Shown piece after piece: positions 10,453-21,535 of a DNA stretch of 64,000 nucleotides. Location of the stretch: contig JADLSH010000076.1 of the NCBI GenBank assembly GCA_016169945.1, positions 1,493,001 to 1,557,000 of the forward strand, in the 5' to 3' direction. Both the position numbers and the translations under genes were made by a program. This stretch comes from Trachythela sp. YZ-2020 (taxonomy: Eukaryota > Cnidaria > Anthozoa > Malacalcyonacea > Clavulariidae). The notes beneath the pieces were generated by a model. That model was not told the DNA's origin. It saw nothing but the letters and a program-made list of their open reading frames with translations, and did not search any database. Numbering within the stretch: position 1 is the stretch's first letter; the number at the start of each line of letters is the position of its first letter.

Positions 10453-11027
10453 ATATTACAAGTAATTTACACGTATTCTGCAAACGGAGAAGAAAGCAAT
10501 ATGGCTGGTGAGCCAAGCTCTCATCAGTATAATATTCAAGATATCGTGAGAACAGTGGTGTACAATTTCAATAGCCTGCCACCAAGATCATCAACTAATC
10601 CCACGGAAACGTCTGGTGTTACTACAGCCAGCTCAACTGCCTCAACAACTGTTGTCGATGAGTTGAACCGTAGCTTTCAAATTCCTCGAGGCATAGACCT
10701 TTCAACCACGTGTAGAAAGCCAGCCAAACTTGCGGCCAATTGCTTCAACAAACACTAATGACTTGAATCGTCGTTATCAAATTCCTCGAAGCTTACAATG
10801 CGCTCAACTACAACCCGAACTTGCAGCCAGTTGTAGTAATACTGGACGGTTTCAGCCGTATTCCAGAAGCACAAGTCAAGCGTCTGCAGAGCCAAAAGTG
10901 TACTATAAAGCAGTATGTTTACTTCCTTCGCCAACCTGGAACACCGTCCCAAGAGGAACGGTCAAAGTTGACCTTATCGAAAAAAACTTGTGTGTTGATG
11001 CGTGGGCAGTTGATAAAAGTTGGACTA

Positions 11028-13036
11028 TTTAATTTAATTTAATTTAAAAAGTATTTATATTGCGCTAAAACTATAAATATTCTAAAGCGCAGTTTACAAC
11101 TTACAACTTTTGTTATCTAACTATATAAATAAATGTATGTATAAATATATATCTTTTACAGGAGTCCAAAATGTTATATCATAAAATTGCTAAAAACTAC
11201 AAGTCTTTCTATAAATCAAAGGCCTTTGTGAACAAAAAGGTCTTTAAGAGTTTCTTAAAAGTTGAAACATTGGAAGTTTCTCTTATATTAAGAGGCAAGC
11301 TATTCCACACAACAGGACCAGCTTTTAGAAAAGCACGGTCTCCAAATGTTTTACAAGTTGTTCTTGGAACAACGAGTAGTTTCTGTTCACTAGATCTTAA
11401 ACGATAAGTTCCTACGTCCTTTAATCGAAGCAAGTTCTCAAGGTATGCGGGTGCCTCCCCATGTAACACTTTAAAAACAATGAGAGCAATTTTAAACTCC
11501 ACGCGATATCGAACAGGCAACCAATGCAGCTTCTTTAAGATTGGTGAGATATGCTCAAACTTAGGAACTACGCAGACGACTCGAGCAGCAGCGTTCAAAA
11601 TTCTCTGTAATCTATTAAATTGGTACTGGGGTATACCATATAACAAAGAGTTACAGTAGTCAAGATGATGTGACTAAGGCATGAATTAGTGTTTTCGTCG
11701 AGTCAGGAGTTAAAAACTTTCGAATTTGACGAATGTTATACAAACTACGAAATGCCTTGCTGCAAACTTTTCCAACGTGGACACTCATTGACATTTGATT
11801 ATCGAACCAAGTACCAAGGTTGCGCACAGATGATATCGGCATAATCATGGATTCTCCAACATTAATAGAGTTAACGGTCACCTTAGTCAGCTGCTGTCTC
11901 GAACCAATGATCAGAAACTCAGTCTTTGTATCATTAATTAACAGTTTATGTCCAATTAACCAGGCTCGAACTTCAGCTATGCATTCCTCCATTAGTCGAA
12001 TAGCATCCGACTGGGAGGACAAAGACGTTGGTTTAAATGAAAGGTATAATTGGGTGTCGTCAGCGAAGCCGTGGGCGGAAGGAGATGTTTTGAAACTATT
12101 TTAAATATTCCTGAAGCGTAGGAGAAATAGCACTGGTCCCAAGCAAGTACCCTGAGGAACACCGGAGGTTAAACCACGACCTTCTGATTGAACTTGATCA
12201 ATAACAATACGTTGTTCTCTTCCTAGCAAAAAAGAAGCAATCCAATTCTGGGCATTCCCCACTATTCCAAAGTCAGATTCCAAGGTTTCCAACAGAACAG
12301 TGTGGTCAATCGTATCAAACGCAGCACTTAGATCTAAAAGAACAAGTAATGTAATCTCTTGTTGGTCCATATTCAAGAGAATATCGTTGTGGACTTTCAA
12401 CAAGGCAGTCTCGGTGGAGTGAAATTTCCGATAGGACGACTGATGTGATGGCATAAGTGAGTTAATTGAACAATGATCTAACATGTCTGGCAGCACTGCC
12501 TTTTCAGCAATTTTGGAGACAAATGGTAAATTACTCACAGGTCTAAAGTTACAAAACACCAAGTCAAGATTCTGCTTTTTCAACGAAGGTAAAACAAGAC
12601 CAACTTTCCATTTATCGGGTACGACACAATCTTCTAGAGACAAATTCACCATTTTGGTAATGATTGGAACAAGAACATCACAACACGTCTTTACAAGTGA
12701 TGTTGGAATAGGGTCTAGCTGACAAGAGGCATTGGATGAGTTCATAATAATTCTGTGTGCATCTTCCTCTGAAAGGGGGGAGAAAGCCTCTAGTTTAGGA
12801 ACATGTTGTGGGTGTTCAGCTGCAGGGGTCTCAACAACGATGCTGTCAATTTCTGTTTTAATTAGTTCTATCTTCCGACAGAAGTATTCTCCAAACTGAT
12901 TAGCCAAGACAAGGGGATCATCGTGAGGTGGTAATAGATCAGGTTGATGCTTTTTCGATATCATATTGATTACTCGAAAAAGTTTTTTCGAATCCCCTGC
13001 GCAATCATCCGAAGCTGCCAAACTCTTCCCAAAGGT
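11028..13036 (-). mobile_element. 5'-truncated CR1/L2-like LINE inside the HECT gene
   Basis: The minus strand encodes the RT and C-terminal region of an APE-type LINE: GKSLAASDDCAGDSKKLF, SYRKFHSTETALLKVHNDI, LLVLLDLSAAFDTIDH (first catalytic aspartate), GVPQGTCLGP, then GFADDTQLYLSF (FADD), and after frameshifts DYCNSLLYGIPQ, LHWLPVRYRVEFKI and GPVVWNSLPLNIR. The endonuclease is absent, so this is a 5'-truncated insertion. The 3' end carries an AATTT-type repeat (11,033-11,046 on the plus strand). The host exon is resumed after it; a short candidate duplication GTTGG lies on both sides. At least two frameshifts make it inactive. Confidence 0.85.
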
Positions 13037-13051
13037 GTTGGGAAGTGAGAA

Positions 13052-13555
13052 CCCTGAACCAGTACCGTAAGTCTATTCGATAAGTCTATATTTTAAATAT
13101 TTGACTATTTCTAAGTTTTATATAGTTCATGCATGAATTGAATCGAAACGTGCCCAGGGCCATTTCATTTGAAATACACCCTCCCATGGAAGAGGTCTTA
13201 AGACATGTGAACCCTTAAGTAATTTTTTCTACTTTTTTTCATATCACCCTTCAGAATATTGCATTTTGTCACCCTTCACAGTTTTGCATTTTGGGCATAA
13301 GACTCCCATGAACTTTAACACCAATCCATTGGGCCATGTGCTAGGACTTTGGTTGCAACTTTCCACATTATATTTCTTCTCATAAAGTAATAGTTGTTTT
13401 TCCTTGTAGCAACATAGGTCATTTTCATGTGCTTTTAAATTTGCATTAATGCACCTATCTATGTTTGCAATCATCTTGTTCAGGTTATGCTACCCAATAT
13501 ACAGTTAATAATTATGTACAAAATAGCTTTTTGGAATTTTAAATTAATGTTGCAG
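13052..13555. other. Intron 1 of the HECT gene
   Basis: A candidate donor GTAAGT at 13,052 and acceptor TTGCAG ending at 13,555 bound this stretch. No gene or repeat is recognised inside. Confidence 0.5.
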
Positions 13556-14258
13556 GTTTGAGTTTGTTAGAAGTGTGGGAACTTCAATTGTTCCAATAAC
13601 ATTGCGACAAGGACAGGATCTTGATAGCAAGGTTTTGCGACATGTAACTGGTTCTGGTTCTGTTTATATAAGAGCACTCAGGAATTTAGATGAAGACGAA
13701 GAAGTAAGCTCAACAAAGTCCTAATTGATTTTGCCATTTTATTTTGCAATTGTGTACGTATGCAAAGTAGAATTTGCAAATATAAAAACATATCCAATTG
13801 TTTAGGGTACAGTTTTAGCAATGGATTAAAGTTAGTACAGTAGATTAATTAGTCTATGGTTACTTTAGTGTGATACTTTAGAAGGCCAGGATGGACCTCT
13901 TCCTGCAGCAAAAAGTGACATTAGGAGTTTTGTTATGCCGACTTGCACTACAGAAATTACACCATGTAAGTACCAAAATGTAATTACCATATGAAGTAAT
14001 TGTAGCAACAAGCAATTGCAGTATGTACAATATAATAGGAAGGTTTCATGTGAAATTTAGATGTTCGTTTGAAAATTTGACATTAATTTTATTTAGCAAC
14101 AACAGGTACCAATATATGTTCCCAAGTGGAAGAGAGGCAGCAGCTTGAGAAAATGTTCCCAATGCTCAGTCCTGAAGCTATAAAAAATGCTATTGAAAAG
14201 TCAGTCAATGTGCACGAAGCAGTTGATATCTTACTTGACAATACAATTGAAGAAAAAG

Positions 14259-15253
14259 GTTTGATTTATATAATTATAAATTACTTTGTAACTAAAGGAA
14301 TTTTACCGTATCAGCAGGGGTGGAAAAAATAGGCGAGGACACAAGCAAAAAATTGATTGTATAACCATAGGCAGCCCAGCTAATATATGCATGCAGTTGC
14401 TGCATATATTAGCTGGGCTGCCTATGGTATAACCTTACTGGCTGGTAGTTTTATTTCACAAAAACATAGCAACAAAATAATATTTCTCTATTGAAGTATT
14501 TTAATCTGTGTGATAAGCTGCGATTGCCGACTTGCCATTTGATATCTGCCAACTGCCAATAAAGCATTTTTTTTCATTTGAAACCATGCTCACCATGTGC
14601 TTTATAGGCTCCAATTTATAGCTAGATAAGCCTAGGTTTGACATATTCAGAAATCTTAATTTCCTGACTGCAGAGTGCGGTGGTTTGGTTTGAGGTTATA
14701 ATTATACAGTTTACCCATTTATACTTCATTTTCCTTTGGCGCAGGTGATCAAAATTGACTGTAGAAGTAATTTTGTAAATTTCAGATAATGATGAATCTT
14801 TGCCAGTTTGTACATTTTTACATCCTCCTGCCACAAGAACAACTTTCAGCATGTCAGGTGTGTAGTAATTTTTAATTTATCGCAATTAACCATAGGGATA
14901 GTAACCAATCCTGAGGCGAAAAAATTATTGATAAACTAGAAATCAAACTGAAATTTATAGTCCAATTACTGTCGTTGCAATGGAAGTGTTGATAAAATAT
15001 TGCATTAGTATTTAAACAAATAAATTGATCTACTTTATGTAATGAATTGATACAATATTTTATTAACCCTGTATTGCAACGACAGTAACAAAAAAACATT
15101 TGTTTGTTTTTTCCTATCATTTTGTTAGCTACCCATAAACTATTGGGATCACAAAAAGGCTAAAACAATAAAATTGATACATTTAGGCCTATGGTCAATT
15201 AATTGCAATAACTTAAATGAAGTTTGTAAATATATATATTGCATTTATTGCAG
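14259..15253. other. Intron between the CUE and HECT exons
   Basis: Donor GTTTGA after 14,258 and acceptor TTGCAG at 15,253; codon phases across the junction match (EEK joined to EHLDS). It contains the 61-bp foldback MITE at 14,366. Elsewhere it is AT-rich; the stretch around 15,050-15,085 includes a near-complement of 14,960-14,985 (CAGTAATTGG / ACTGTCGTTGCAA type), not otherwise explained. Confidence 0.65.
14366..14426. mobile_element. 61-bp foldback MITE, 7-bp duplication GTATAAC
   Basis: Two perfect 26-bp arms (14,366-14,391 and 14,401-14,426, starting CATAGGCAGCCCAGC) flank a 9-bp loop. GTATAAC occurs directly on both sides (14,359-14,365 and 14,427-14,433). It is an almost pure pair of TIRs. 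Its terminus CATAGGCAGCCCA is close to that of the element at 31,424, which also has a 7-bp duplication. Seven-to-eight-bp duplications suggest the P superfamily, but no transposase is present. Confidence 0.75.
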
Positions 15254-16540
15254 AACATCTCGATAGTATTGATGATGACGATATAACTGTGTTGGAGAGC
15301 TACCCATTGAGTATCTCAGCAATGGATCCTAGCACTGCCTTAATTGCCCATAAGGCAAGTGTTTTTGATTCATCTGGTGTCCAGGAGCTACATATTAATA
15401 GAAATTCCGATTCAATCATTAGAGATCTTTTTAAAAAGCTAAAACGAAAGGAAATTGAGGCAAAGAAAACACCGGATGTGAATTTCATTGGCGAGGAAGG
15501 GATTGATGCTGTAGGGCTAACAAAAGAATTCTTCTCTATTGTGATGAACTCACTCAAATGTGGAACAGGAGGTTATGTCCTATTCGAAGGTTCTGATGAC
15601 CATTTATTGCCAGTCATTAGCGAAGAATATCATCAGAGTGGGTACTATAAATATGTTGGGCTGCTCATTGCCATGTCTGTGTTACATGCTGGGTTTGGAA
15701 TGACTGGTATGTCTAGAGCCTTGTCGGTTTTTCTTGCAACTGACGATGTATTTAAAGCAATGTGCCATCTCTCAATCAGTGATGTGCCAGACTATGGGAT
15801 CCAAGAAATTCTCTGCGAGGTAAATAGTACTGTACTTAACTTTATAATGTATGTGATTTTCACAATATAATGACCATTTTAATAATTTCTACTCTTAGCA
15901 GTGGTGGATCCAGCAAGGTTTTTTAGGGGGGGGAGTGGGTTGGTGCTGGGTGAACGAAACTGGCAAATCTAGCACTGTTCAGAAACATGCTATCATAAAT
16001 GTGCACCTAGTCTTGGTTACAATTTTGTACAATAATAATACTTAAAAGCAGGATGAATTGGATCTTTTTGGACCTCTCTTGCACCCCCTGTTGACCAAGG
16101 CCTACAAATCCACCACTGCCTCTTATAGCTGGTATATTATTTTTATCTTTTCTAGTTACAAGGATTGGATGACCCTCAAAAATAGCTGTCCTTCAGTGCG
16201 CGTGATGACATTTCGATGCTGCTATACCATGCAGGTTTTGCGAATGAATCACTGACACCTCAAACGAAAGAAAAGGCAATTCAGTGTGTACTGCTACATC
16301 AGGTGTTTCGTTCAAGAAGAGAACAAATTGATGACCTTAAACGAGGGCTCCAGGAAGGTCTTCTCTTAAATCTACTGAAAGCAAACCTGTCTTGTGTTCA
16401 AATTGTGTTTCCTCTAACCAGTGAGCATATCATCAAAGCTGATGAATTTTTGCGATTGATTCAGTCTGATAGTGATTTGACGGAAAAACAAGCGCAAGTC
16501 CTGGCTTGGTTTAGAGAGTACGTCCAAAAATTAGAGAAAG

Positions 16541-17483
16541 GTATAGTATAGTATCAAATAAATATACAACCAAGTTGAGAGTATTTTGAGTCGTTACTTA
16601 AATACTATCACGGTTGCCTCGGTTTCTTTTGTTCTCGCAGGCACATTTAACGTCTAGATTACCTGATCCATAAACATTAGGTACGATTAGTAACTAATCA
16701 TACCTAGGTGCGATTAGAAACTAATCTGCATATCTAATGTTTATGGAAAACGCTTCGCTTATCCACATGCATACATACTGTAGCACGATTACAAACTTTA
16801 AATTCACAAAAACAATTCTACATAATATACTTTTACCTATATGCAAGTCACAATGACTTTATTTCATCTTAATCTTTATTCACACTAATGTTTAAAGTCT
16901 GCACATTTTCCCTTTGCAGAATTCCTCCCACATTTATTTTTGAGAGGCTTCTTTCGAATCGACACTGCATGCATTCACTAACAACATATCTTCTTGGCTA
17001 ATTGCACATTCATTTATTTCAACCGTATCACTACCAATACTCAGTGTGTCGTTTCGTATTCTCCGGCACAGTGCCTTCTCTCGTATTCTCAACATCTCAC
17101 GATTCCATGCACGAAACTAATACGTTTATGCGACATACTCGCTCTCGCTAGCCACATCTTTGCTCGAATTGCACTGCCGAATACGCTCGCATGAAGCCTT
17201 TATATATGCTACTCCAAAGGATTTCAATAGAATAATTAAAAATATCCCTCAAAACCTAGTAAAAGTGCCTGGGCGCTTTTACATCTTCCTCGCAAACAAT
17301 AATATTACAAAGTAATAGCATGGCGTTTCAGTTGATTAGTGATTAAATGTCCCTCAAGCCTCTGGAGGTTTAGTAAAAGTCCCGAGTACATGTATATATA
17401 GTATAGCAAAGTAAATATTATACTCAGTGATAGTATGCAGTAATCAAACATGTATTTAATTTGTTTAAATTGCATCAATGCAG
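16541..17483. other. Last intron of the HECT gene
   Basis: Donor GTATAG after 16,540 and acceptor ATGCAG at 17,483; phase 1 on both sides joins KLEK to GDDDG. It contains a small inverted repeat (16,669-16,746) and two related direct stretches with CCCTCAA...TAGTAAAAGT at about 17,248 and 17,350. Confidence 0.75.
16669..16746. repeat. Small inverted repeat CCATAAACATTAG
   Basis: CCATAAACATTAG at 16,669 and its complement CTAATGTTTATGG ending near 16,746 enclose a second palindromic core (GATTAGTAACTAATC). It could be a mini-foldback element; no duplication was identified. Confidence 0.5.
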
Positions 17484-17746
17484 GTGATGATGATGGTAAT
17501 GAAAGTGATATTACCTTAAGAAGTCTTCCCAAACTTAAAGAACTAGTACAGTTCACATGTGGTAGCCCTCACTTACCAACAAATGGAAAAAGAATTCATG
17601 TCCAGTTCACAATGGGAGATTTTCCTGATCCAGATGCATGCTTTTCAATACTTAAACTCCCACTAAACCATCCAACATTAAATGAGTTTGTGAAAAAGAT
17701 GAACATCGCTATTAACTGTCAACATAAAGGATTTGGCCGAGGGTGA

Positions 17747-18153
17747 ATATTGATTTTACAGTTATGTTGTTCTTTGGAGGGAAAGGAGGAAATACTCGAT
17801 TGCATGTTCCTTAAAACCACATGGGGTTTTATTGTTTTGTTTCAAAACATTCACTTGTTTGTGTTAATGAACATTTGGTGATATTCTGTTGGAACAATAT
17901 ACCACCAACATAATTCACATACTTTTTAATTGTTATGTTAGAATTGTTATGTTGGCTATTACAACTATGAGTTATGTGATGATTATGCAGCAACAGATTA
18001 GTAAACATCTTGTTAAATTATCGTGTCTGTGTATTCTCAACCTATTGTTTTGAAGTAGTTTGAAAAGCATGCAAAATGTTAAATACTGATTAGCATTAGT
18101 CACTGAGTGAGCAGACTGTCTGTAAAGAGATACAATTCACCCTATAACACCAC
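17747..18153. other. Spacer between the convergent HECT and transposase genes
   Basis: About 400 bp after the HECT stop and before the transposase stop. Both genes must terminate transcription here. No coding sequence or clear repeat was seen. Confidence 0.6.
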
Positions 18154-19840
18154 TCACTGCCTTTCAGGTTGCAGGAAGCCTAAATCAATACTTTTAGCAG
18201 CTACGAATGCTTCAATACCATTGTCATCAAAATCCTTCAAAGCATTTATAATAGATGTAACAATGTGTAATTGTTCGTCATTTAGATGTATAGGTGAGGG
18301 AGGAACTTCTATAACATACTGTTGTACATCAGGAATGGGAACTGGCCCATCTTCATCTACAGCATGATTAGACATATCAGTTGAACCATCCAAAACAGCT
18401 TGGACTGCTGTGTGGTGTGTGTTCTGCATTCTAATCATGCCTTGAACCCATAACTGATTTGGTGAAAAGTTTTGTTCTGTAGTCACTGGGTGGTTGTTCC
18501 ACTGCTCGGCAAATGTTTCAAGTGATTGATTAACTAAGCCAACAAACACAAGATGCAAACAGTACAGGTGTAATTCATCAGTACAATCCAGTTCATTTTG
18601 GCTTTCCAGATATAAAAATATATTTAGAAACCGTGAGACAACAATCCTGTTTACATCTCGCCACAGCCTCTCTATTCTTTGATTGTGAACAGATGTTCCT
18701 GTGATTATGCTCCCACGATTTATGCCCCGCATTGTAAGGTTGAATCAACTTATGGTTCCCATCAATATGCCTAATAGATTAACAAGTGATTTTAACACCA
18801 TATTATCAGACACCAACCCAAAACATGTAAAATGTAATTTTTTACCAGATAGTCCTTAACAATTAAACTATAAGTCATTCCACTTGATACTTATACCACT
18901 CTGCCCCCCCCCCCCCCCCCTCTTCTGCCCTACATACAAACATTACCATCTATCTAATACAATTACAGATACACAATTTTCAAGAGTTGGGAAATTTACA
19001 GTAAACTTTCTTCATAGCCACAGGAAGTAATGTATGTATTTGCTTGCCAGCCCTAAAAAATATATTTCCAACGAGCTTACACCTATAAAAGCATATAAAG
19101 TCAACATACCACAACGCATTTGGACAGGCAACATTGTATGACCTTCGGATAATTCTTCTCGAATTTCTAAGGGTGGACGTAACGGGATCGACTCTGCGTA
19201 TAGAATGTAGTACGCGATGTCTTTGTACTGTGTGACCATGATGTCTAAGTGATCCCATAATCATTCTCAAACCAACCGCCGGGGTTGCTTGAAGAATTCG
19301 ACCGACAAAATCATCTAACTGATGATCTGACATATTAGAGAACTCCCTCCCTTCTACTGACATACCGAATTGGTGTCGTCTGCGGCGAACTGTTCTTTCT
19401 GATACACCAAGAGTTCATGCTATGTCACTCCATCGCATACCACAATCTCTGTGTAAAGCCTCCAGCTGTTCTTGGCTTACGCAAAAACTCGGTCGTCCAC
19501 GCACGCCACTATTCTCCACCGAAATTACGCTTAACACTCCATTTTCATCGCTCTCGTCTTGAAGAAGACATCCTTGTTCAAAGTGCGATCGAAGTGAAAG
19601 CGTACGTTCCAAAATATACGATAGATTGCGCAAGCAGCTTCTCTGTGACTCAAGGTGGCCATAGGATTCGTTAAATCTGGTTACTATAATTGAGAGCGTT
19701 CTTGCATATTCGTCTAGTCTTCTAGTTAAGAACTCGGACCGATCGCGTGAAACAGAATGCAATTGACTATCACAAGTGTCAATAAGTCTTCCCAAAGAGA
19801 AAAAGAATTCGTTTATGTTTGGCAACCACCGGTGCGCCAT
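18154..19840 (-). pseudogene. IS3EU-like DDE (integrase-fold) transposase, two exons, core deleted
   Basis: The start MAHRWLPNINEFFFSLGRLI at 19,840 lies directly beside the right TIR. Exon 1 (19,840-19,110) has a coiled N-terminus and a helix-turn-helix region: GRPSFCVSQEQLEALHRDCG, MRWSDIA, then a TGA stop at 19,415-19,417, and LGVSERTVRRRRHQFGM in the same frame. It ends ACPNALW. The 339-bp intron (19,109-18,771) has GT-AG borders and splits the Trp codon; exon 2 opens HIDGNHKLI, which carries the first catalytic aspartate. Right after it a deletion with frameshift removes the strand region and the second aspartate; sequence resumes at RGINRGSIITGTSVHNQRIE with the third acidic residue and ERLWRDV, and finishes at 18,154. 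This enzyme would cut and join the element's ends in the nucleus; this copy cannot. Confidence 0.85.
18771..19109 (-). other. Intron of the IS3EU-like transposase
   Basis: Minus-strand donor GTATGT follows ...GCGTTGTG and acceptor CTATTAG precedes GCATATTGATGG, restoring a TGG codon and the WHIDGNHK motif. It holds a run of about 20 C (18,903-18,922 on the plus strand). Confidence 0.8.
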
Positions 19841-19845
19841 ATTCT

Positions 19846-20185
19846 TTCTTCTAAAATCACGTGATCAGTTCAAATGCAAAATTACTTCCGTTTTTTCGAG
19901 TTGTGTCAACCAACTTCCGGGTTTCATCGAACATGTTTTGGCTTTGCACTTCCGTTTCCATTCGACGAGATTTTTTTTGCACCGGTCAACTTCCGGTTTC
20001 TGCGATACATTTTTTTTTTTAAAGAAATGTAGACTTCAATTGTTTTTTTTATATTTTCGATGTTTGATTTAAAAATTTGGCAGCATTTTGTAAAATTTGG
20101 TGACATTTTTTTGTTTTTGGAGTAAAATTTGTTAACTTGGAAAAATGTTTTTGTTAGGTTTTTTTGTCCGCAACGGAACGCCATA
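19846..20185. repeat. Right terminal inverted repeat of the 10-kb element
   Basis: Complement of the left TIR, about 340 bp including an extra segment (about 19,885-19,940) absent from the left copy. It ends five bases from the transposase start codon and contains the same CACGTGAT motif as the left copy. Confidence 0.9.
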
Positions 20186-20191
20186 GTTCTG
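20186..20191. repeat. 6-bp target-site duplication, right copy (GTTCTG)
   Basis: Identical to 10,155-10,160. The gypsy pol frame resumes immediately with VLDARKDVF-like sequence. Confidence 0.9.
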
Positions 20192-20985
20192 GATGCTCGT
20201 AAGGACGTTTTTACTGCAGACCTTGGCACGAAAGCTAAAATTTTTTTAAAAGAAGGGACCAAAATTTGTGAAAACTCCTCCAGTGCCCTTTGCTATGAAA
20301 GTCCCTCTTGAACAGGAGCTTGAACGACTTGAAAAGAAGGGATAATATCCCGTACAATTCTCTGAATGGGCTGCACCAATAGTACCCATAGTAAAGTCAG
20401 AAGGGTCTGTGGTGATTACAAGTGCACTATTAATCAAGCTTCAAAACTTCAAAACTACCCCATCTCAAAAACTGAAGACCTCCTTACTACCCTTGGGGGC
20501 AACCAAAAGTTTACAAACTTGGACATGTCCCAAGCTTACCAACAGTTATTGTTAGATGAGGAGTCCAAATAATATACCACAATCAACACACACGAGGGCT
20601 TATACCAATACAACTGTTTGCCATTTGGGGGGTGTCAGCACCAGACATCTTCCAACATCCAATGGGGAATGTGCTGTATGGCATACCCTATGTTATTGTA
20701 TGAATCGATGATATATTAGTGGGAGGCAAATATAATGCCGATCACCTGTCGAATCTTGATGCTATGTTAACAAGGCTTTCCATCCATGGCAGGCCTTCGT
20801 TTGAAGATGAGCAAGTGCAAGTTTATGGTGGAGCAAGTGCAAGTTTATGGTGGCTCAAGTCTTCTACTGTGGATATCTTATCAGTGGCAAAGGAATCGAA
20901 ACAGTGACTGATAAAGTCAAAGCCATCCAATATCCACCTGAACCCCAAAATGTTAGTCCACTACGCTCTTTCCTTGGAATGTTAA
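20192..20985 (+). pseudogene. Gypsy reverse transcriptase, N-terminal and central part
   Basis: Continues the gypsy pol after the 10-kb insertion. Visible pieces are KVPLEQELERLEKKG, CGDYKCTINQASKLQNYPI, KTEDLLTTLGGNQKFTNLDM (first catalytic aspartate in the LDMSQAYQQLLLDEES motif), HEGLYQYN, and the second catalytic motif as IDDILVGG, preceded by a TGA stop where arginine is expected (20,701-20,703). The end of the block, LRSFLGMLNYY-like sequence, is cut by the hAT insertion at 20,994. Several frameshifts are present. The enzyme would copy the element's RNA into DNA. Confidence 0.85.
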
Positions 20986-21230
20986 ACTATTACCAGTTCC
21001 AAATTCTCAATAGACCTTTCCAGTAATTACATCACAACTACACGGAAGTGAGGCTAAGGGGCCCATACGGTTTTCTAGGGAAAGAAAACTGTATATTGTT
21101 GGACCCAGAAAGATCTATTCAGAAGCTGCATTATAGATTATACAGCTTACATAAAGTAACTTTACTACTGTTGTAGTAAAGAATTAAACATCCTTGATGC
21201 TATGACGATTATCAGGGGGACTGTTGATAA

Positions 21231-21535
21231 TCCCAATCAACGAAGACTCTCGTGCAATGGATGACGAAATTCATGCAGGTATTGTGTATGCTGGCAAGTT
21301 AGGTGAAGATCCAGAGGCAGAATTCACTCCTAAACATCGCGTGAGAAGACCACCAAGAAGGATTGATGACAACCCTGACTCGTAAGCAACGCCAACGATT
21401 ATGCAGGTTTTTACAGGCGTGAATTCAAACCTGTGCTTGACACGCAAATGATTCAGTTGGGAGACAATCTAATCCAGTGCTTTGAAGCGGTTAAGCCACT
21501 TGCAACTGTGTTGCAATGACCACTGAAGCATTAAA
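21231..21535 (+). pseudogene. hAT (ZMYM1/DUF4371-type) transposase fragment, middle part
   Basis: The stretch reads EDSRAMDDEIHAGIVYAGKL, PKHRVRRPPRRIDDNPDS, then after a frame change DYAGFYRREFKPVLDTQM and LGDNLIQCFEAVKPLATVLQ. The RPPRR...N...YRREF...LD pattern is the middle of DUF4371-type hAT transposases, the same subfamily as 5,722-7,138. It is cut off at about 21,535 where CGGTAT-rich sequence of the next element starts. Confidence 0.6.

Larger units (their letters stand above)
10501..17746 (+). pseudogene. Transposon-borne CUE-HECT E3 ubiquitin ligase gene, disrupted
   Basis: Start ATG at 10,501 (MAGEPSSHQYNIQDIVRTVV). Exons with GT-AG borders: 10,501-~11,027 plus a tail near 13,037-13,051; 13,556-13,703; 13,869-13,965; 14,097-14,258; 15,254-15,819; 16,156-16,540; 17,484-17,746. 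Phases join cleanly from the third exon listed onward. The N-terminus has a duplicated LNR..QIPR motif and CLLPSPTWNTVPRG with DAWAVDKSW. The 14,097 exon is a CUE-like ubiquitin-binding domain (LEKMFPMLSPEAIKNAIEKS, VHEAVDILL). The last three exons form a HECT domain, with FIGEEGIDAVGLTKEFFS, GYYKYVGLLIAMSVLHAGF, FTCGSPHLP and the catalytic-cysteine motif DACFSILKLP. A HECT ligase takes ubiquitin on that cysteine and passes it to substrates. Lesions: frame breaks in exon 1, a LINE insertion, and an in-frame TAG after LQGLDDPQK in the 16,156 exon. Confidence 0.8.
10161..20185. mobile_element. IS3EU-like DNA transposon with transposase and CUE-HECT ligase genes (10,025 bp)
   Basis: The left end TATGGCGTTCCGTTGCGGAC and the exact complement at the right end open TIRs of about 290-340 bp. 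They are flanked by a 6-bp duplication and interrupt a gypsy pol gene, so the boundaries are precise. Inside are a minus-strand DDE integrase-like transposase (18,154-19,840) and a plus-strand HECT ligase gene (10,501-17,746), convergent and about 400 bp apart. Terminus TAY, a 6-bp duplication and an IS3-like integrase fit the IS3EU superfamily as I remember it; Polintons also make 6-bp duplications, but no polymerase, ATPase or capsid gene is present. Confidence 0.75.

Noticed and set aside
18900..18925. Run of about 20 C as a possible structural or regulatory site
   Set aside because: It lies in the transposase intron and looks like an ordinary homopolymer; length may also be a sequencing artefact.
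10161..20185. Polinton/Maverick identity, suggested by 6-bp duplication and long TIRs
   Set aside because: No DNA polymerase B, packaging ATPase, protease or capsid gene is present, the termini are TAT and not AG, and the transposase is of a different integrase-like type.
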